A stretch of DNA of 64,000 nucleotides from a virus. Shown here one piece after another: positions 1 through 10,100 of the stretch; within the stretch, counting starts at the first letter, position 1; every line of letters starts with the position of its first letter. A program made the translations under genes and the position numbers. The notes under the pieces are model-generated. The model saw only the letters and a program-made list of their open reading frames with translations, was not told the origin of the DNA and made no database searches. The stretch covers positions 1 through 64,000 of IMG/VR virus record IMGVR_UViG_3300042569_002050. The stretch is one strand, 5' to 3'.

Positions 1-2
1 TT

Positions 3-12
3 AATATTTATT
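3..12 (+). promoter_or_regulatory. ATATTTAT-type element upstream of phoH-like gene
   Basis: AATATTTATT, 22 bases before the ATG at 35. It is one of at least 18 copies of a (W)ATATTTAT(A/T) element placed before genes in this window; a late-promoter role is inferred. Confidence 0.5.
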
Positions 13-34
13 GGAAATTAAACAACCGTTACAT

Positions 35-703
35 ATGAGAGAACCTAATCGCGAACGCAAAAGTGAAATTAAATCAATTAACGCAGTTCAATTAAATGAA
101 GAACAAAAAGAAGCAAAACGATTAATAGTAGAAAACCAAATTGTTATAATAACAGGTAGAGCAGGGAGCGGAAAATCATTAGTATGTGCTCAAGCAGCAT
201 TAGATTTTCTTAAAAGAAAACAAATAGATTGCATATACAATACACGTGCTGCTGTTGAGGTAGGTAAAAGTTTGGGATTTTTACCAGGAGCATTAAGTGA
301 AAAGTTTGATCCATATATGGAAGCTCTATTAGAAAATTTATCTAAATGTTGTTCTGATAAAAATGAGGTTGCAAAATTGGTACAGGACGAAAAAATTAAA
401 GCATTGCCTGTCCAGTTTATTCGTGGTAAAACAATTGATGATATTTTAATTGTTGAAGAAGCTCAAAACCTAACTAAAGGTGAGATGTTAGCTATATTAA
501 CACGTTTGGGTAAAAACGGTAAAATAGTGATTAATGGGGATAATGAACAAACTGATATTAAAAACCCAACAGGTGAATTAAATGGATTATCATATGCTAT
601 TGAATTATCTAAAAAAATTGAAGAAATTCAGTGGATTAAATTAGCAACAAACCATAGATCGGACCTAGTTGGTAAGATATTGGATTATGAATATGGGAAG
701 TAA
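35..703 (+). CDS. PhoH-like ATPase
   Basis: A P-loop NTPase of the PhoH family, the helicase-related ATPases common in T4-like phages of marine and Bacteroidota hosts; the role in infection is not established. Visible are Walker A GRAGSGKS in the N-terminal third, a Walker B-like ILIVEEAQ, and INGDNEQTD followed by a late NHRSD motif, the usual PhoH order. An in-frame TTG lies at 11 and an in-frame stop at 2-4; I choose the ATG at 35 because the TTG overlaps an ATATTTATT element. That gives 222 residues, typical for a stand-alone PhoH core. No Shine-Dalgarno sequence is seen. It is monocistronic and sits just upstream of the neck genes. Confidence 0.9.
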   Translation: MREPNRERKSEIKSINAVQLNEEQKEAKRLIVENQIVIITGRAGSGKSLVCAQAALDFLKRKQIDCIYNTRAAVEVGKSLGFLPGALSEKFDPYMEALLENLSKCCSDKNEVAKLVQDEKIKALPVQFIRGKTIDDILIVEEAQNLTKGEMLAILTRLGKNGKIVINGDNEQTDIKNPTGELNGLSYAIELSKKIEEIQWIKLATNHRSDLVGKILDYEYGK

Positions 704-710
704 TATATTC

Positions 711-720
711 AATATTTATA
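711..720 (+). promoter_or_regulatory. ATATTTAT-type element, putative late promoter of neck operon
   Basis: AATATTTATA followed three bases later by TGACAAA, and 21 bases upstream of the ATG at 742. This is the common spacing and the fuller form of the element. It would drive the neck and tail-completion operon from 742 to 5518. Confidence 0.6.
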
Positions 721-741
721 CATGACAAATACTAGTGAATA

Positions 742-2739
742 ATGGCGATTAACTTAATGCAACTATATGATAATTACGGTGGTGATGTATCATACCTTTC
801 TAATGTAAAAGGCAATTGTCCTTTTGAATATTATACTGATGATCCTGAATTCTTACGTGACGCTAAGAGTGCTGCTAAATATATTGCTCAACGTTTAGGT
901 ACAGGTATAGGTTTATCAACATTGAACATTAGTGATTTAACCGTATATGCTGCATTTGAAGAAGCCGTTACTACATATGGTAATTTAGTTTACCAATACA
1001 AAATCAGAGACAACTATATTAACATGGAAGGCTCAGAAACCTCTCCATTTTCAAATATAGGATACACACATATATTAAGTGATGATATTGGTTCTCCAGT
1101 ATCTTGGTCTGCTCCAAGACCAGCGAATTTTGCTGAAGTAAACTTTAATCAGTCTTATTCAGCGTCTATCGTAGATAATGAGATCTGGGTTATTTCCGCC
1201 TCTATAAACGATTTTATCGCGCCTGATTTTAATTATATTAACTCATTTACTTTAGGATCTGGGTTTGTTGATCCAACATATACAGGACCGGGCAATCTTG
1301 TAATGGATTTGAGCCAATTTGTATATAATCAATTTAACAGAACTGGTGGTGCAACAGTTGTTACACCATTTTACAATGCTGCTACTTCATCATGGGATGC
1401 AACTAGCGTTAGTATTACCTCAGGTTCAACATCATTTGTTGTAACAGGTAGTAATAATACTATTACAACTTTTAATATTGGTTCTGGTAGTTTACCTGAC
1501 ACTAGTACAAATTTTTATATTGTAACTGGAAGTACACCTGCAGCAACCGCAGCAAACATAGCAGCTAAATTAACAGCAGTATCTTCTGCTTCATTTGGCA
1601 CTAATATGGTATTTACTACAGGATCTACTGCAACAACTTTAAATATTTCTTCTTCATTATCATATTCTAATATTACTAATTTTAGAATTAACGGAACATC
1701 AGCACAATTTACAGGAGTAACATCAGGATCTAATTATGAAATTCCTGAAGGATTTTCTCATATCTATTTCTTTACTACTACTCCTAATATTGCGGGTAAT
1801 GGTGCAAGATTTACAGGTTCAAATGGTGAAATTCCAACTGTTTATATCCAAACTACTTTAGAAACATTTAATGATAAAGTATTAAGCAACAACTTAACAA
1901 CTATAACATCAGTTATTGCTGATGGTTATGGTGCTGAAGCTAATGTGGGTGGTGGTTATGATATTAAAAAGGGTTCATTAAAATTAATTCCTGGTGAACA
2001 GGATTATGATTTAAATGCCTGGGCTGCTGTTTCTGAATCATTAGAACCTGGAGATACAATTGAAGTTAGAAGAGTATATTATGAACAACCTCCAGCAATC
2101 GCAAGATATTTCGATCCATATGCTGGTACAGGTACTGGTGTTCAATCATTACTTGAAACATTTGGATTTGGTCAGTTTTCTCCTGGTATTAACTTCTTGT
2201 TAATGCCTATGAATTTTGATTTACAAAAAATACAATCAATTGAATTAAACGATACTATTAGACGTGCTAGTTATTCATTTGAATTACAAAATAACCAATT
2301 AAGAATATTCCCAAGACCTTCTATTGATCTAAATTTATTCTTTGAATATGTTAAAAAAAGCAATAAAAATAATATATTAAGAGATAGAAGAAAAAATGTT
2401 GTTACTGATGTAATGAATGTTCCTTACAGAAATCCTGTATACATGAACATTAATACTGTTGGTAGAATGTGGATATTTAAATATACTTTAGCATTAGCTA
2501 GGGAAGTTGAAGCACATATTCGTATTCAATATTCTAGTACAAGTATTCAAGGTATAGGACCAATAAATGGTTCTGAATTGATTACAGATGCTAGAAAAGA
2601 AAAAGAAGATTTAATTTTGGAATTAAAAGAAATGTTAAATGAAGTTTCTCGTAAGAGTCAACTTGAAAGAAAACAACAAGAAGCTGGATTCTTAAAAGAT
2701 ACTTTAGCATCAATTCCATTACCAATTTATATTAAATAA
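742..2739 (+). CDS. Virion structural protein, putative neck/head-tail connector
   Basis: First gene of a tightly coupled operon whose later member resembles the gp15 tail terminator, so a neck or connector role (gp13-like position) is inferred from context. The N-terminal ~110 residues are a helical connector-like region found in many T4-like phages of unrelated hosts. Residues ~190-340 are Ser/Thr/Gly-rich and look like an inserted beta-structured domain. The C-terminal ~200 residues return to conserved mixed alpha/beta sequence ending in charged helices. At 665 residues it is longer than T4 gp13, consistent with the insertion. Its stop overlaps the next start (TAATG), implying translational coupling. 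No enzymatic motif is seen. Confidence 0.6.
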   Translation: MAINLMQLYDNYGGDVSYLSNVKGNCPFEYYTDDPEFLRDAKSAAKYIAQRLGTGIGLSTLNISDLTVYAAFEEAVTTYGNLVYQYKIRDNYINMEGSETSPFSNIGYTHILSDDIGSPVSWSAPRPANFAEVNFNQSYSASIVDNEIWVISASINDFIAPDFNYINSFTLGSGFVDPTYTGPGNLVMDLSQFVYNQFNRTGGATVVTPFYNAATSSWDATSVSITSGSTSFVVTGSNNTITTFNIGSGSLPDTSTNFYIVTGSTPAATAANIAAKLTAVSSASFGTNMVFTTGSTATTLNISSSLSYSNITNFRINGTSAQFTGVTSGSNYEIPEGFSHIYFFTTTPNIAGNGARFTGSNGEIPTVYIQTTLETFNDKVLSNNLTTITSVIADGYGAEANVGGGYDIKKGSLKLIPGEQDYDLNAWAAVSESLEPGDTIEVRRVYYEQPPAIARYFDPYAGTGTGVQSLLETFGFGQFSPGINFLLMPMNFDLQKIQSIELNDTIRRASYSFELQNNQLRIFPRPSIDLNLFFEYVKKSNKNNILRDRRKNVVTDVMNVPYRNPVYMNINTVGRMWIFKYTLALAREVEAHIRIQYSSTSIQGIGPINGSELITDARKEKEDLILELKEMLNEVSRKSQLERKQQEAGFLKDTLASIPLPIYIK

Positions 2740-3332
2740 TGGCTAAAGGAATTATAAAAGAAGGAGGAACAGTTTCACAGGCTCCATTTATACCATCACC
2801 ACCAAAAGGAGGTGGAGTAGGATCCCCTGCTCCTTCAGGTCCAACTCCTCCCCCGGCTCCACCATCTCCTGCTCCAGGACCTGGTGGTCAAGCAGCAGCT
2901 ACTGTTCAACAAGCAATTAATTTTGCTGGCATGAAGGTAGGATATTTTAAATGTGACTTAGACAATACAGTAGCTAATATGTATGGTGAGTCAATGGAGA
3001 AATGGTATTATCCTCCAATGGAAATAAAGTGTTTAATTGAAAGAACTGCTTTATCTTATGTAGATGCTGATTATGGTTCCGACCCTACTCAAAATATTAC
3101 AATAAGCATACCAAAATTAACAGTTGAACAATTTAACTTTACTCCAGAAGTGGGAGATATAGTAGTTGATAGAGATAGATATTACGAAGTAACATCAACA
3201 GATGCTCAGTTTTATACAGCTGCAGGATCACCTGTATCAGCTCAATCAGCAAATGCATCTGGCAACCTTATTATATATATCTTGAATTGTTCTTTAACAA
3301 GAATGACAAGATTAAATATATTAGAATCATGA
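2739..3332 (+). CDS. Neck protein, gp14-like position
   Basis: A 197-residue protein with a long Pro/Gly-rich N-terminal linker (residues ~16-50, runs such as PPPAPPSPAP) followed by a compact mostly beta domain. That domain contains a GDIVVDRDRYYEV segment typical of head-tail joining or stopper proteins. It lies between the putative connector and the gp15-like gene, so a gp14-like neck role is likely but is inferred mainly from position. Its start overlaps the upstream stop and its own stop overlaps the ATG at 3329, so it is translated as part of the operon. The proline-rich head is unusual for a neck protein and may act as a flexible tether. Confidence 0.5.
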   Translation: MAKGIIKEGGTVSQAPFIPSPPKGGGVGSPAPSGPTPPPAPPSPAPGPGGQAAATVQQAINFAGMKVGYFKCDLDNTVANMYGESMEKWYYPPMEIKCLIERTALSYVDADYGSDPTQNITISIPKLTVEQFNFTPEVGDIVVDRDRYYEVTSTDAQFYTAAGSPVSAQSANASGNLIIYILNCSLTRMTRLNILES

Positions 3333-3667
3333 TAAAACTAGAAAATATATTAAACGAAATTTTATCTATATACAGAATAGAAGTATTGATAAAAACTAAT
3401 TCAAATTATAATCAAGTATTGATTTATAATGAGGTTAGAGCTCTTCCTGGAGTTGTAGTTGTAACTGTACAACAAAGTGATTTTTTAGACAATAAAGCAA
3501 CTAACGTAGCTGAATTTGCTTTATTAAAATTAAAATATATTGTATCATCAACACCAGAAGAAGATATTCAAAAAATTAAAATTGCATCATCCACTACTCA
3601 CAAAGTAGATGGTTTATTGCAATTTTTACCTAGATTACAAACAATTGAAAAAGTAGGACAATATTAA
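3329..3667 (+). CDS. Small conserved structural-operon protein
   Basis: I do not recognise a function. The reading frame is open from 3287, but the ATG at 3329 overlaps the preceding stop in the ATGA arrangement used elsewhere here, so I start there (112 residues). The N-terminus MIKLENILNEI is a short amphipathic helix closely resembling the start of the next gene. The rest is predicted mixed alpha/beta (VRALPGVVVVTVQQ), reminiscent of small ferredoxin-like folds. Its place between gp14-like and gp15-like genes suggests a virion or assembly role. Confidence 0.6.
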   Translation: MIKLENILNEILSIYRIEVLIKTNSNYNQVLIYNEVRALPGVVVVTVQQSDFLDNKATNVAEFALLKLKYIVSSTPEEDIQKIKIASSTTHKVDGLLQFLPRLQTIEKVGQY

Positions 3668-3669
3668 TT

Positions 3670-4023
3670 ATGAAATTAACAGATATATTAGACGAAATTA
3701 TGGGAAGTCCTGAAGTAACTATTTCAGACTTAACTCCCGATCAAAAAAGAGAATTATACAAAACAGGAAGACTTTTAGTTCCATTACCTCAGGATCCAAA
3801 TCGTCCTGAAATGTCTGCTTCTCAAGTAATTAATCTACCTAAAATTGATGGTATTAAAAGAAATATCATTCAAAATAAAAGAGAATTTGATGTATTTACA
3901 TTCTCTACAAATCAGGATATTGCTGCTACAGCGAAAGAAATTAGTAAATTATACAATCAATTATTTAGAGCGATGAATGCTTTAGATAAATTAATGGCTT
4001 TAGAAAAGCAAGGTAGAATATAA
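3670..4023 (+). CDS. Small conserved structural-operon protein
   Basis: A 117-residue protein of unknown function. It begins with MKLTDILDEI, almost the same amphipathic helix as the previous gene, then has a charged, mainly helical body ending in a coiled-coil-like segment (residues ~85-115, LYNQLFRAMNALDKLMALEK). It starts two bases after the upstream stop and its own stop overlaps the next ATG (TAATG). It belongs to the neck and tail-completion operon; a structural or chaperone role is inferred from position only. Confidence 0.6.
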   Translation: MKLTDILDEIMGSPEVTISDLTPDQKRELYKTGRLLVPLPQDPNRPEMSASQVINLPKIDGIKRNIIQNKREFDVFTFSTNQDIAATAKEISKLYNQLFRAMNALDKLMALEKQGRI

Positions 4024-5255
4024 TGAGAAAAAGATCCATAGAAACAACAAAACCATTTGAGGCTGCACAGTCACAAATAACAGCCTATGATAAATCAATA
4101 GGCAAGCCAGTTTCTACTACTTCTTTTACTCAAAATCGTGCTAAAGAAATTTCTCGTAAAAACGATAAAATAAAAGATTTTTCCATTGGTTTACAAGACT
4201 TAGATGGAGCTATTATATATTATTTTAACAACACAATCAAACCTCAAGTCTTTCAAGATGGGGAAATGATTAATGTTCCTATAATATATGGTTCTCCTGA
4301 AAGATGGAAATCAATACAACAGGATGGATTCTTAAGGGATTCTAACAATAAAGTTAGAGTTCCTATTATAGTATTCAGACGTAATAATGTTGAAAAAAAT
4401 AGAACTTTAGGTAATAAAATAGATGGTAATAAAGCTCATTTATTTCAAGTATTTGAAACAAAATATAATGCTAAAAACCATTATGATAAATTTTCAATAT
4501 TAACAAATAAAGTTCCATCATCTCAGTTTTATGTATCTGTAGTACCTGATTACGTTACTGTAACATATGAATGTATTATATTTACAAACTATGTAGAACA
4601 AAATAATAAAATTGTTGAAGCAGTAGAATTTGCTTCTGATTCATATTGGGGTGATCCAAAACGTTTTCAATTTAGATCTAAAATCGATTCATTTGCTACA
4701 ACAGTAGCAGTAGAATCAGATAATGATAGAATTGCAAAAACAACATTTAGTATTACATTAAATGGATATATAATTCCTGATTCTATTAATAAAGAATTAG
4801 CTAATAGTGATATGTTTTATTCTAAATCCCAAGTAGTATTCGGTTTAGAAACTACAACAGGTGATGCTGAAGAAGTACAAACAATTGGAATTAGACCAAA
4901 TATAGGTGGTGGTACATCATTTGTTGAAGGATCAACTAATGTTACTCTTGTAAGTGTAGCAGCTAGTGATCTTGAATACTTACAAACAAATAATACAAGA
5001 GTAGCTACAACTGTAACATCGAATCAAGCAGTATTTGCTGGAGTTAGTATATTAAACCCACCACAAGGTTCATTAGTTCCACTTCCTACATTATCAAACT
5101 TTACATTTACTGCTAATGGTCTTTATATACCTTTATCAGCAATTATATCATTCCAAACTGTAGGATCAAATTCAATATTAACAATAAATCCTACATTGTT
5201 AGAATATGAATTTGTACCTGCAGATCAAATAATAGTAATAGGTAAAATAGTATAA
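4023..5255 (+). CDS. Tail completion / sheath stabiliser protein, gp15-like
   Basis: In T4, gp15 caps the tail tube and sheath and joins them to the neck. The core here (residues ~65-265) follows the T4 gp15 pattern: NVPIIYGSPERW, then VRVPIIVFRR, then VTVTYECIIFTNYVEQNNKIVEA, then a TTFSITLNGYIIPD strand, in the same order and spacing as gp15. At 410 residues it is longer than T4 gp15 because of a Thr/Ser/Val-rich C-terminal extension (~140 residues) that looks beta-rich. Its position directly after the neck genes supports the assignment. No catalytic motif is expected. Confidence 0.75.
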   Translation: MRKRSIETTKPFEAAQSQITAYDKSIGKPVSTTSFTQNRAKEISRKNDKIKDFSIGLQDLDGAIIYYFNNTIKPQVFQDGEMINVPIIYGSPERWKSIQQDGFLRDSNNKVRVPIIVFRRNNVEKNRTLGNKIDGNKAHLFQVFETKYNAKNHYDKFSILTNKVPSSQFYVSVVPDYVTVTYECIIFTNYVEQNNKIVEAVEFASDSYWGDPKRFQFRSKIDSFATTVAVESDNDRIAKTTFSITLNGYIIPDSINKELANSDMFYSKSQVVFGLETTTGDAEEVQTIGIRPNIGGGTSFVEGSTNVTLVSVAASDLEYLQTNNTRVATTVTSNQAVFAGVSILNPPQGSLVPLPTLSNFTFTANGLYIPLSAIISFQTVGSNSILTINPTLLEYEFVPADQIIVIGKIV

Positions 5256-5257
5256 AA

Positions 5258-5518
5258 ATGGCACGAATTAGATTAGAGCAAATATTATCCCCATTAAGTC
5301 TATCAGGAGATTCATTAATAATAGAAGGTGATTTAATCGTAACTAGCGGTTCGGCAACTTTTTACCAACAAACATCATCAATCCCTGCAATAACCATATA
5401 TGGAGATGCTGTAATACATGATCAACCTGGAATATCTTCTGCATCTTTAACAATAGATAATATAGATACTTTAGGAGACGAAACAACCCCTCAATCAGTT
5501 GACTTGGGTACGTTCTAA
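5258..5518 (+). CDS. Small fibre-like structural protein
   Basis: An 86-residue protein beginning MARIRLEQILSPL, then Ser/Gly/Ile-rich beta-type sequence (SGDSLIIEGDLIVTSGSATFYQ) like the shaft segments of the large fibres downstream. It is the last gene of the neck operon, two bases after the gp15-like stop. It resembles the N-terminal attachment part of a fibre without any receptor-binding portion, so it may be a fibre joint or a remnant. The function is not established. Confidence 0.55.
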   Translation: MARIRLEQILSPLSLSGDSLIIEGDLIVTSGSATFYQQTSSIPAITIYGDAVIHDQPGISSASLTIDNIDTLGDETTPQSVDLGTF

Positions 5519-5521
5519 TCT

Positions 5522-5531
5522 AATATTTATT
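5522..5531 (+). promoter_or_regulatory. ATATTTAT-type element, putative late promoter
   Basis: AATATTTATT followed by AATAGACAT, 36 bases upstream of the fibre gene at 5568. Confidence 0.55.
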
Positions 5532-5567
5532 AATAGACATAATTCCATTAAATTATAAATAAAAAGT

Positions 5568-7058
5568 ATGGCCCAAATAATTAAACACCGTCGCGGTTCG
5601 ATAGCCAATGTCGGTAATATAACACCAATAAATGCTGGTGAAATTATATTAGGTACAGGCTCCATAGGTAACCTAGTAGGCCCTGTATTGTTCGTTGGAG
5701 ATTCAAGCTCTTATAAAGCAGTCCCTCAATTATATTATGGTTCTTCTGCACCAGATATTTCTAGCTATAGCCAATTAGAAGGTGTTTCTTTCTATGAAAC
5801 TGGTAGTAAAAATCTTTACATTTTAAAAACAGCTGGTAATGTTCGTTTAGACTTAGCAGGTGCTGTAAGTGGAAGTGCAATTACTCCTTCAAGTATTACT
5901 ACAGGTGTAATTACAGGTTCTAACTTATATTTAAGTGGTAACGCAACAATTGATGGTAACATTACTTTAGGTGGTAATATCACAGTTGGTAATTCCGATA
6001 CAGATTTTGTAACTTTTGGTGCAGATATTAGTTCATCTATTATACCAGATTCAGCAAATAATTTTGATTTAGGTGCTAGTGGTAAAGAATGGAGAACAAT
6101 TTATGCTCAACAAGGTGTATTTACATCAGCTAGTGGTTCATTCAGTGGTTCATTTGTGGGTGATGGTGCTGGATTAACAGGATTAGCTACAAGTTTATTA
6201 GTATATGGTGATGGTGGATTAAGTGGTTCAATTAACTTATTAAATCAAAATTTAAAAGTATTAGGAACTGCTAATGAGATCGAAACTACATTAGCTCTAA
6301 ATAGTGGATCAGACGGATATACAGTACAAATTGGTTTACCTAATGATGTAACAGTTAGTCAATCATTAACAGTACAAACTGATTTATATGTTACTGGTTC
6401 GGCTTATACGTCAGTAGTAATAGGTAGCGGAAGTATCAAATTAAAACCAGATACAAACGATGCTAGATATTTAGAAATATATAACACATCTCCTACCGAT
6501 ACTCATATTACAGCAAGTTCTGGATGGCTTTATTTGGGTGATGATACAACTTATATAAAAGTTGATACATCGGGGGGTGCTAATGAAAGAATAGATATAA
6601 CTGCTCCTGACGGTACTTTCATTAATGGAAATTTATACCACTCAGGTAGTGAAGCTAATTTCTCAGGAAGTGTTACTATTGCAGGTAACTTAACAGTAAA
6701 TGGTACTTCAACAATTGTAAATTCAACAACAGTTGAAATTGGCGATAATATTATTTCGTTAAATGGTACTGGTGTTGCAAATGCCGGTTTGGTTGTTAAA
6801 GATCCAACCTCTCCAAACACAGTATCTGGTTCATTACTTTGGGATACAACAAACGATTACTGGATAGCAGGTCCATTAGGATCAGAAAAAAGAATTGCAG
6901 TTCAAAATGCAGCTTCTTTAACAACAAATGCTTTAATATATGGTAATGCTTCAAGTGAAATAATTTCAATGACCGCTCCTTCAGCTGCTGATCAGTATGC
7001 TAAGTGGGATGGTAGCGCTTGGACAATGACTAATGTTATAGACGGCGGTACATTCTAA
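5568..7058 (+). CDS. Tail fibre / appendage protein without collagen tract
   Basis: A 496-residue fibre-type protein. The N-terminus MAQIIKHRRG is the short virion-attachment motif shared in variant form with the genes at 7179 and 13210. The body is a repetitive beta shaft rich in GNxT/SGS segments (IDGNITLGGNITVGN) and carries an NFDLGASGKEWRTIYA motif widespread in phage fibres, then VGDGAGLTGL. It has no Gly-X-Y tract and no S74 chaperone at the C-terminus. A rho-independent terminator follows at 7086-7110. It could be a shorter fibre, whisker-like appendage or adaptor for the collagen-like fibres. Confidence 0.75.
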   Translation: MAQIIKHRRGSIANVGNITPINAGEIILGTGSIGNLVGPVLFVGDSSSYKAVPQLYYGSSAPDISSYSQLEGVSFYETGSKNLYILKTAGNVRLDLAGAVSGSAITPSSITTGVITGSNLYLSGNATIDGNITLGGNITVGNSDTDFVTFGADISSSIIPDSANNFDLGASGKEWRTIYAQQGVFTSASGSFSGSFVGDGAGLTGLATSLLVYGDGGLSGSINLLNQNLKVLGTANEIETTLALNSGSDGYTVQIGLPNDVTVSQSLTVQTDLYVTGSAYTSVVIGSGSIKLKPDTNDARYLEIYNTSPTDTHITASSGWLYLGDDTTYIKVDTSGGANERIDITAPDGTFINGNLYHSGSEANFSGSVTIAGNLTVNGTSTIVNSTTVEIGDNIISLNGTGVANAGLVVKDPTSPNTVSGSLLWDTTNDYWIAGPLGSEKRIAVQNAASLTTNALIYGNASSEIISMTAPSAADQYAKWDGSAWTMTNVIDGGTF

Positions 7059-7085
7059 AATAATAATTTAAATATATAATTAATT

Positions 7086-7110
7086 AGGGCTCCAATTCGG
7101 AGCCCTTTTA
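7086..7110 (+). terminator. Rho-independent terminator
   Basis: Perfect 7-bp stem GGGCTCC/GGAGCCC (7087-7093 with 7099-7105), loop AATTC, followed by TTTTA. It directly abuts the next ATATTTAT element. Confidence 0.85.
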
Positions 7111-7118
7111 TATTTATA
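7109..7118 (+). promoter_or_regulatory. ATATTTAT-type element, putative late promoter
   Basis: TATATTTATA immediately after the terminator at 7086-7110 and 60 bases upstream of the large fibre gene at 7179. Confidence 0.55.
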
Positions 7119-7178
7119 TATGCCTGATAGATAGGTCACCGCAAGGTGCAAGTATATACTTAAAAATATTGAGCGCTT

Positions 7179-10100
7179 ATGTCTCGTCTTATTACTCTGC
7201 GTAGAACAGCTACGCCTGGAAAGATTCCTACAATTGCTGACTTACAGTTAGGTGAGTTAGCTATGAATACTTACGATGGTAAGGTTTATCTTAAAAAGAA
7301 TGTTAACGGTGTTGAAACTATTGTAACTCTTGGTGAAACAGGAGGAACAGGAGCCCAAGGTGCCCAAGGAGCAACAGGCCCTTCAGGAGGCCCTGGTCCA
7401 TTAGGTCCACAAGGATCAATAGGTACTCCAGGTCCACAAGGTATAGAAGGTCCTCAAGGTAATCAAGGACCAGTTGGTGTTCAAGGATTTCAAGGCAACC
7501 AAGGCTTTCAAGGTATAAAAGGCGATCAAGGTTTTCAAGGTATAGCTGGGCCTCAAGGTATTCAAGGAACAAAAGGCGACCAAGGTTTTCAAGGAGATAA
7601 AGGCGACAAAGGTGACCAAGGCTTTAATGGTACGATTGGTGCTCAAGGGGTTATGGGATTCCAAGGTTTCCAAGGATCTAATGGATTTCTTGGAGCAGAT
7701 GGTGCTCAAGGTTTTCAAGGTTCTTTAGGATTTCAAGGTAGTCAAGGTGCAACAGGTGCTCAAGGGGCAGTTGGTTCATCTGCTAGAGATATAACTATAT
7801 TTACTGCAACTGCTGGGCAAACAACATTTACAGTACCTGGTGGTTATACATTAACTATGGTTGATGTGTTTTGGAATGGTGTTAAGCAAACTGAAGGAGT
7901 AGATTATACAGCATCAAATGGTACAACAGTAGTATTAACAAACCCTGCTAGTATTGGTGATACAATAGAAATAGATAATTATTTAGGTGAAATAGGTGCA
8001 CAGGGGGTTAAAGGCGACCAAGGTTTTCAAGGCATTCAAGGTTTCCAAGGCATTCAAGGAATTAAAGGCGACCAAGGTTTCCAAGGCATTCAAGGAATTA
8101 AAGGCGACCAAGGTAATCAAGGTTATCAAGGTAGTGGGGGTATAAGTGCAGGACAAGTATATTACTTTAACCAATCTCAATCTTCTGATGTATCTCCTTA
8201 TAAGGTATTATCAAAAGACCCAACAGCAACTGTAGAACAAACAGTAACAGTTACTACAACAGGAACAACTCCCATTTTAGTAAGTCAATTTTTAACTCCT
8301 GAATTAGGATTTGCTATAATCCCAGCAGGTGTTCAAAGATTTCATTTACATTTTTTAAAAGATTCTCAAGGAAATAATATTGATGCTTATGTTACAATAC
8401 AATTAGCAACCTCAACAGGCACCCCAATAGGTCCTATAATTACTTCTGGTATTGTTGATATAGGTTGGATAAATTCATCTACAACTGTTGAAGCACTTGC
8501 TGATATAGTTTTACCATCTACAGTAATAGATCCAACAAACAGAATGATTGTTAAAATCTATGTTGTAGAAGAATCTAGTGGCTCTCATGATATAACTTGG
8601 TATACAGAAGGTTCTTCAAGTTACTCTTATGTATTAACTAGTGTAGGTGCTGTAATTGGATCTCAAGGTCCACAAGGTAATCAAGGGACTACAGGAATAA
8701 AAGGCGACCAAGGTTTTCAAGGAGCAAATTCAACAGTAGTTGGTCCTCAAGGTGCTAAAGGCGATCAAGGTTTTCAAGGAGCAGATGGCTATATTGGTGC
8801 TGATGGAGCACAGGGTGCTACTGGATCCCAAGGTTCTATAGGTGATCAAGGTTTTCAAGGTCCTCAAGGCGATATGGGCTTCCAAGGTTATCAAGGTTTT
8901 GGATATCAAGGCTCTCAAGGTGCTGATGGGGATCAAGGTTTCCAAGGCTCTCAGGGTGATATGGGATTCCAAGGTTATCAAGGAGACGGATACCAAGGCT
9001 TTCAAGGCCCAACAGGTGATAAAGGATTTCAAGGCTCTCAGGGTGACATGGGCTTCCAAGGCTACCAAGGATTTGGATTTCAAGGTGAAATAGGTCCTAC
9101 TGGTTTACAAGGAACTACTGGATCTATAGGTCCAATTGGTCTTCAAGGAGCAACAGGCCCTACTGGATTGCAAGGAACTACAGGAAGTCAAGGTCCAACT
9201 GGTCTTCAAGGAACAACGGGTACTCAAGGCTCAATTGGTGCTCAAGGTCCTATAGGCCCTACTGGTTTACAAGGAACTATTGGAGCAACTGGTGCAACTG
9301 GTCTTCAAGGTATCCAAGGCCCAACAGGTCCTACAGGTTTACAAGGTGCTACAGGACCAACTGGTCTTCAGGGGGCTGTTGGTGTTCAAGGAGCAAAAGG
9401 TGATAAAGGCGATCAAGGATTTACAGGTCAACAAGGTCATCAAGGAACCCAGGGTCCAATAGGTCCTACTGGTTTACAAGGTACTAAAGGAGATCAAGGA
9501 AATATAGGTCCTACTGGTTTACAAGGAACAGCAGGTACAAACGGTGTTCAAGGTGCAACAGGTGCTCAAGGGGCTACAGGTGCTCAAGGTAATACTGGCG
9601 CTCAAGGTAATACTGGTGCTGCTTCAACAGTAGCAGGACCTCAAGGTAATACTGGACCTCAAGGAGCAACAGGTAATCCATTTGGTGGAGGTACATTTAC
9701 CGGAAATTTAAGAGTACAAGCTGATATAGGTTTAGATGCAGGTCGAACTATATTCTTTGGTAGAGAAGAAGCATTTGGAGGAAGTGATACAGGAGGAACA
9801 GATTATGGTTACGTAACTTTTGATAATAATAACTCAACATATGGTACAGCAGGAGGTGAAACTTCTGTTTTAAGATTAGGAACACAAAACGATGGAGATG
9901 GCTCAGTAGGAGACCATATGGCTTTTGAAGCAGCAGGAAATATTTACTTAAGACCTGGAGCTTGGGGAGGTGGTGGAGCAGTAAGAATAGGAACTTTATC
10001 TAGTTATTCTACTGTATGGAATACAAGTAATTTAACCAACTTAAATCAGCTAACAAACGGTCCTGGCTATATAACAGGAGAATCTGATACATTAGCTACA

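Noticed and set aside
7318-9462. Long open frames on the minus strand and in other + frames across the collagen-like region
   Set aside because: They mirror the Gly-X-Y codon pattern (Leu/Thr/Ser-rich or Lys/Val-rich low-complexity translations) and recur opposite every collagen tract, so they are shadows of the real gene.
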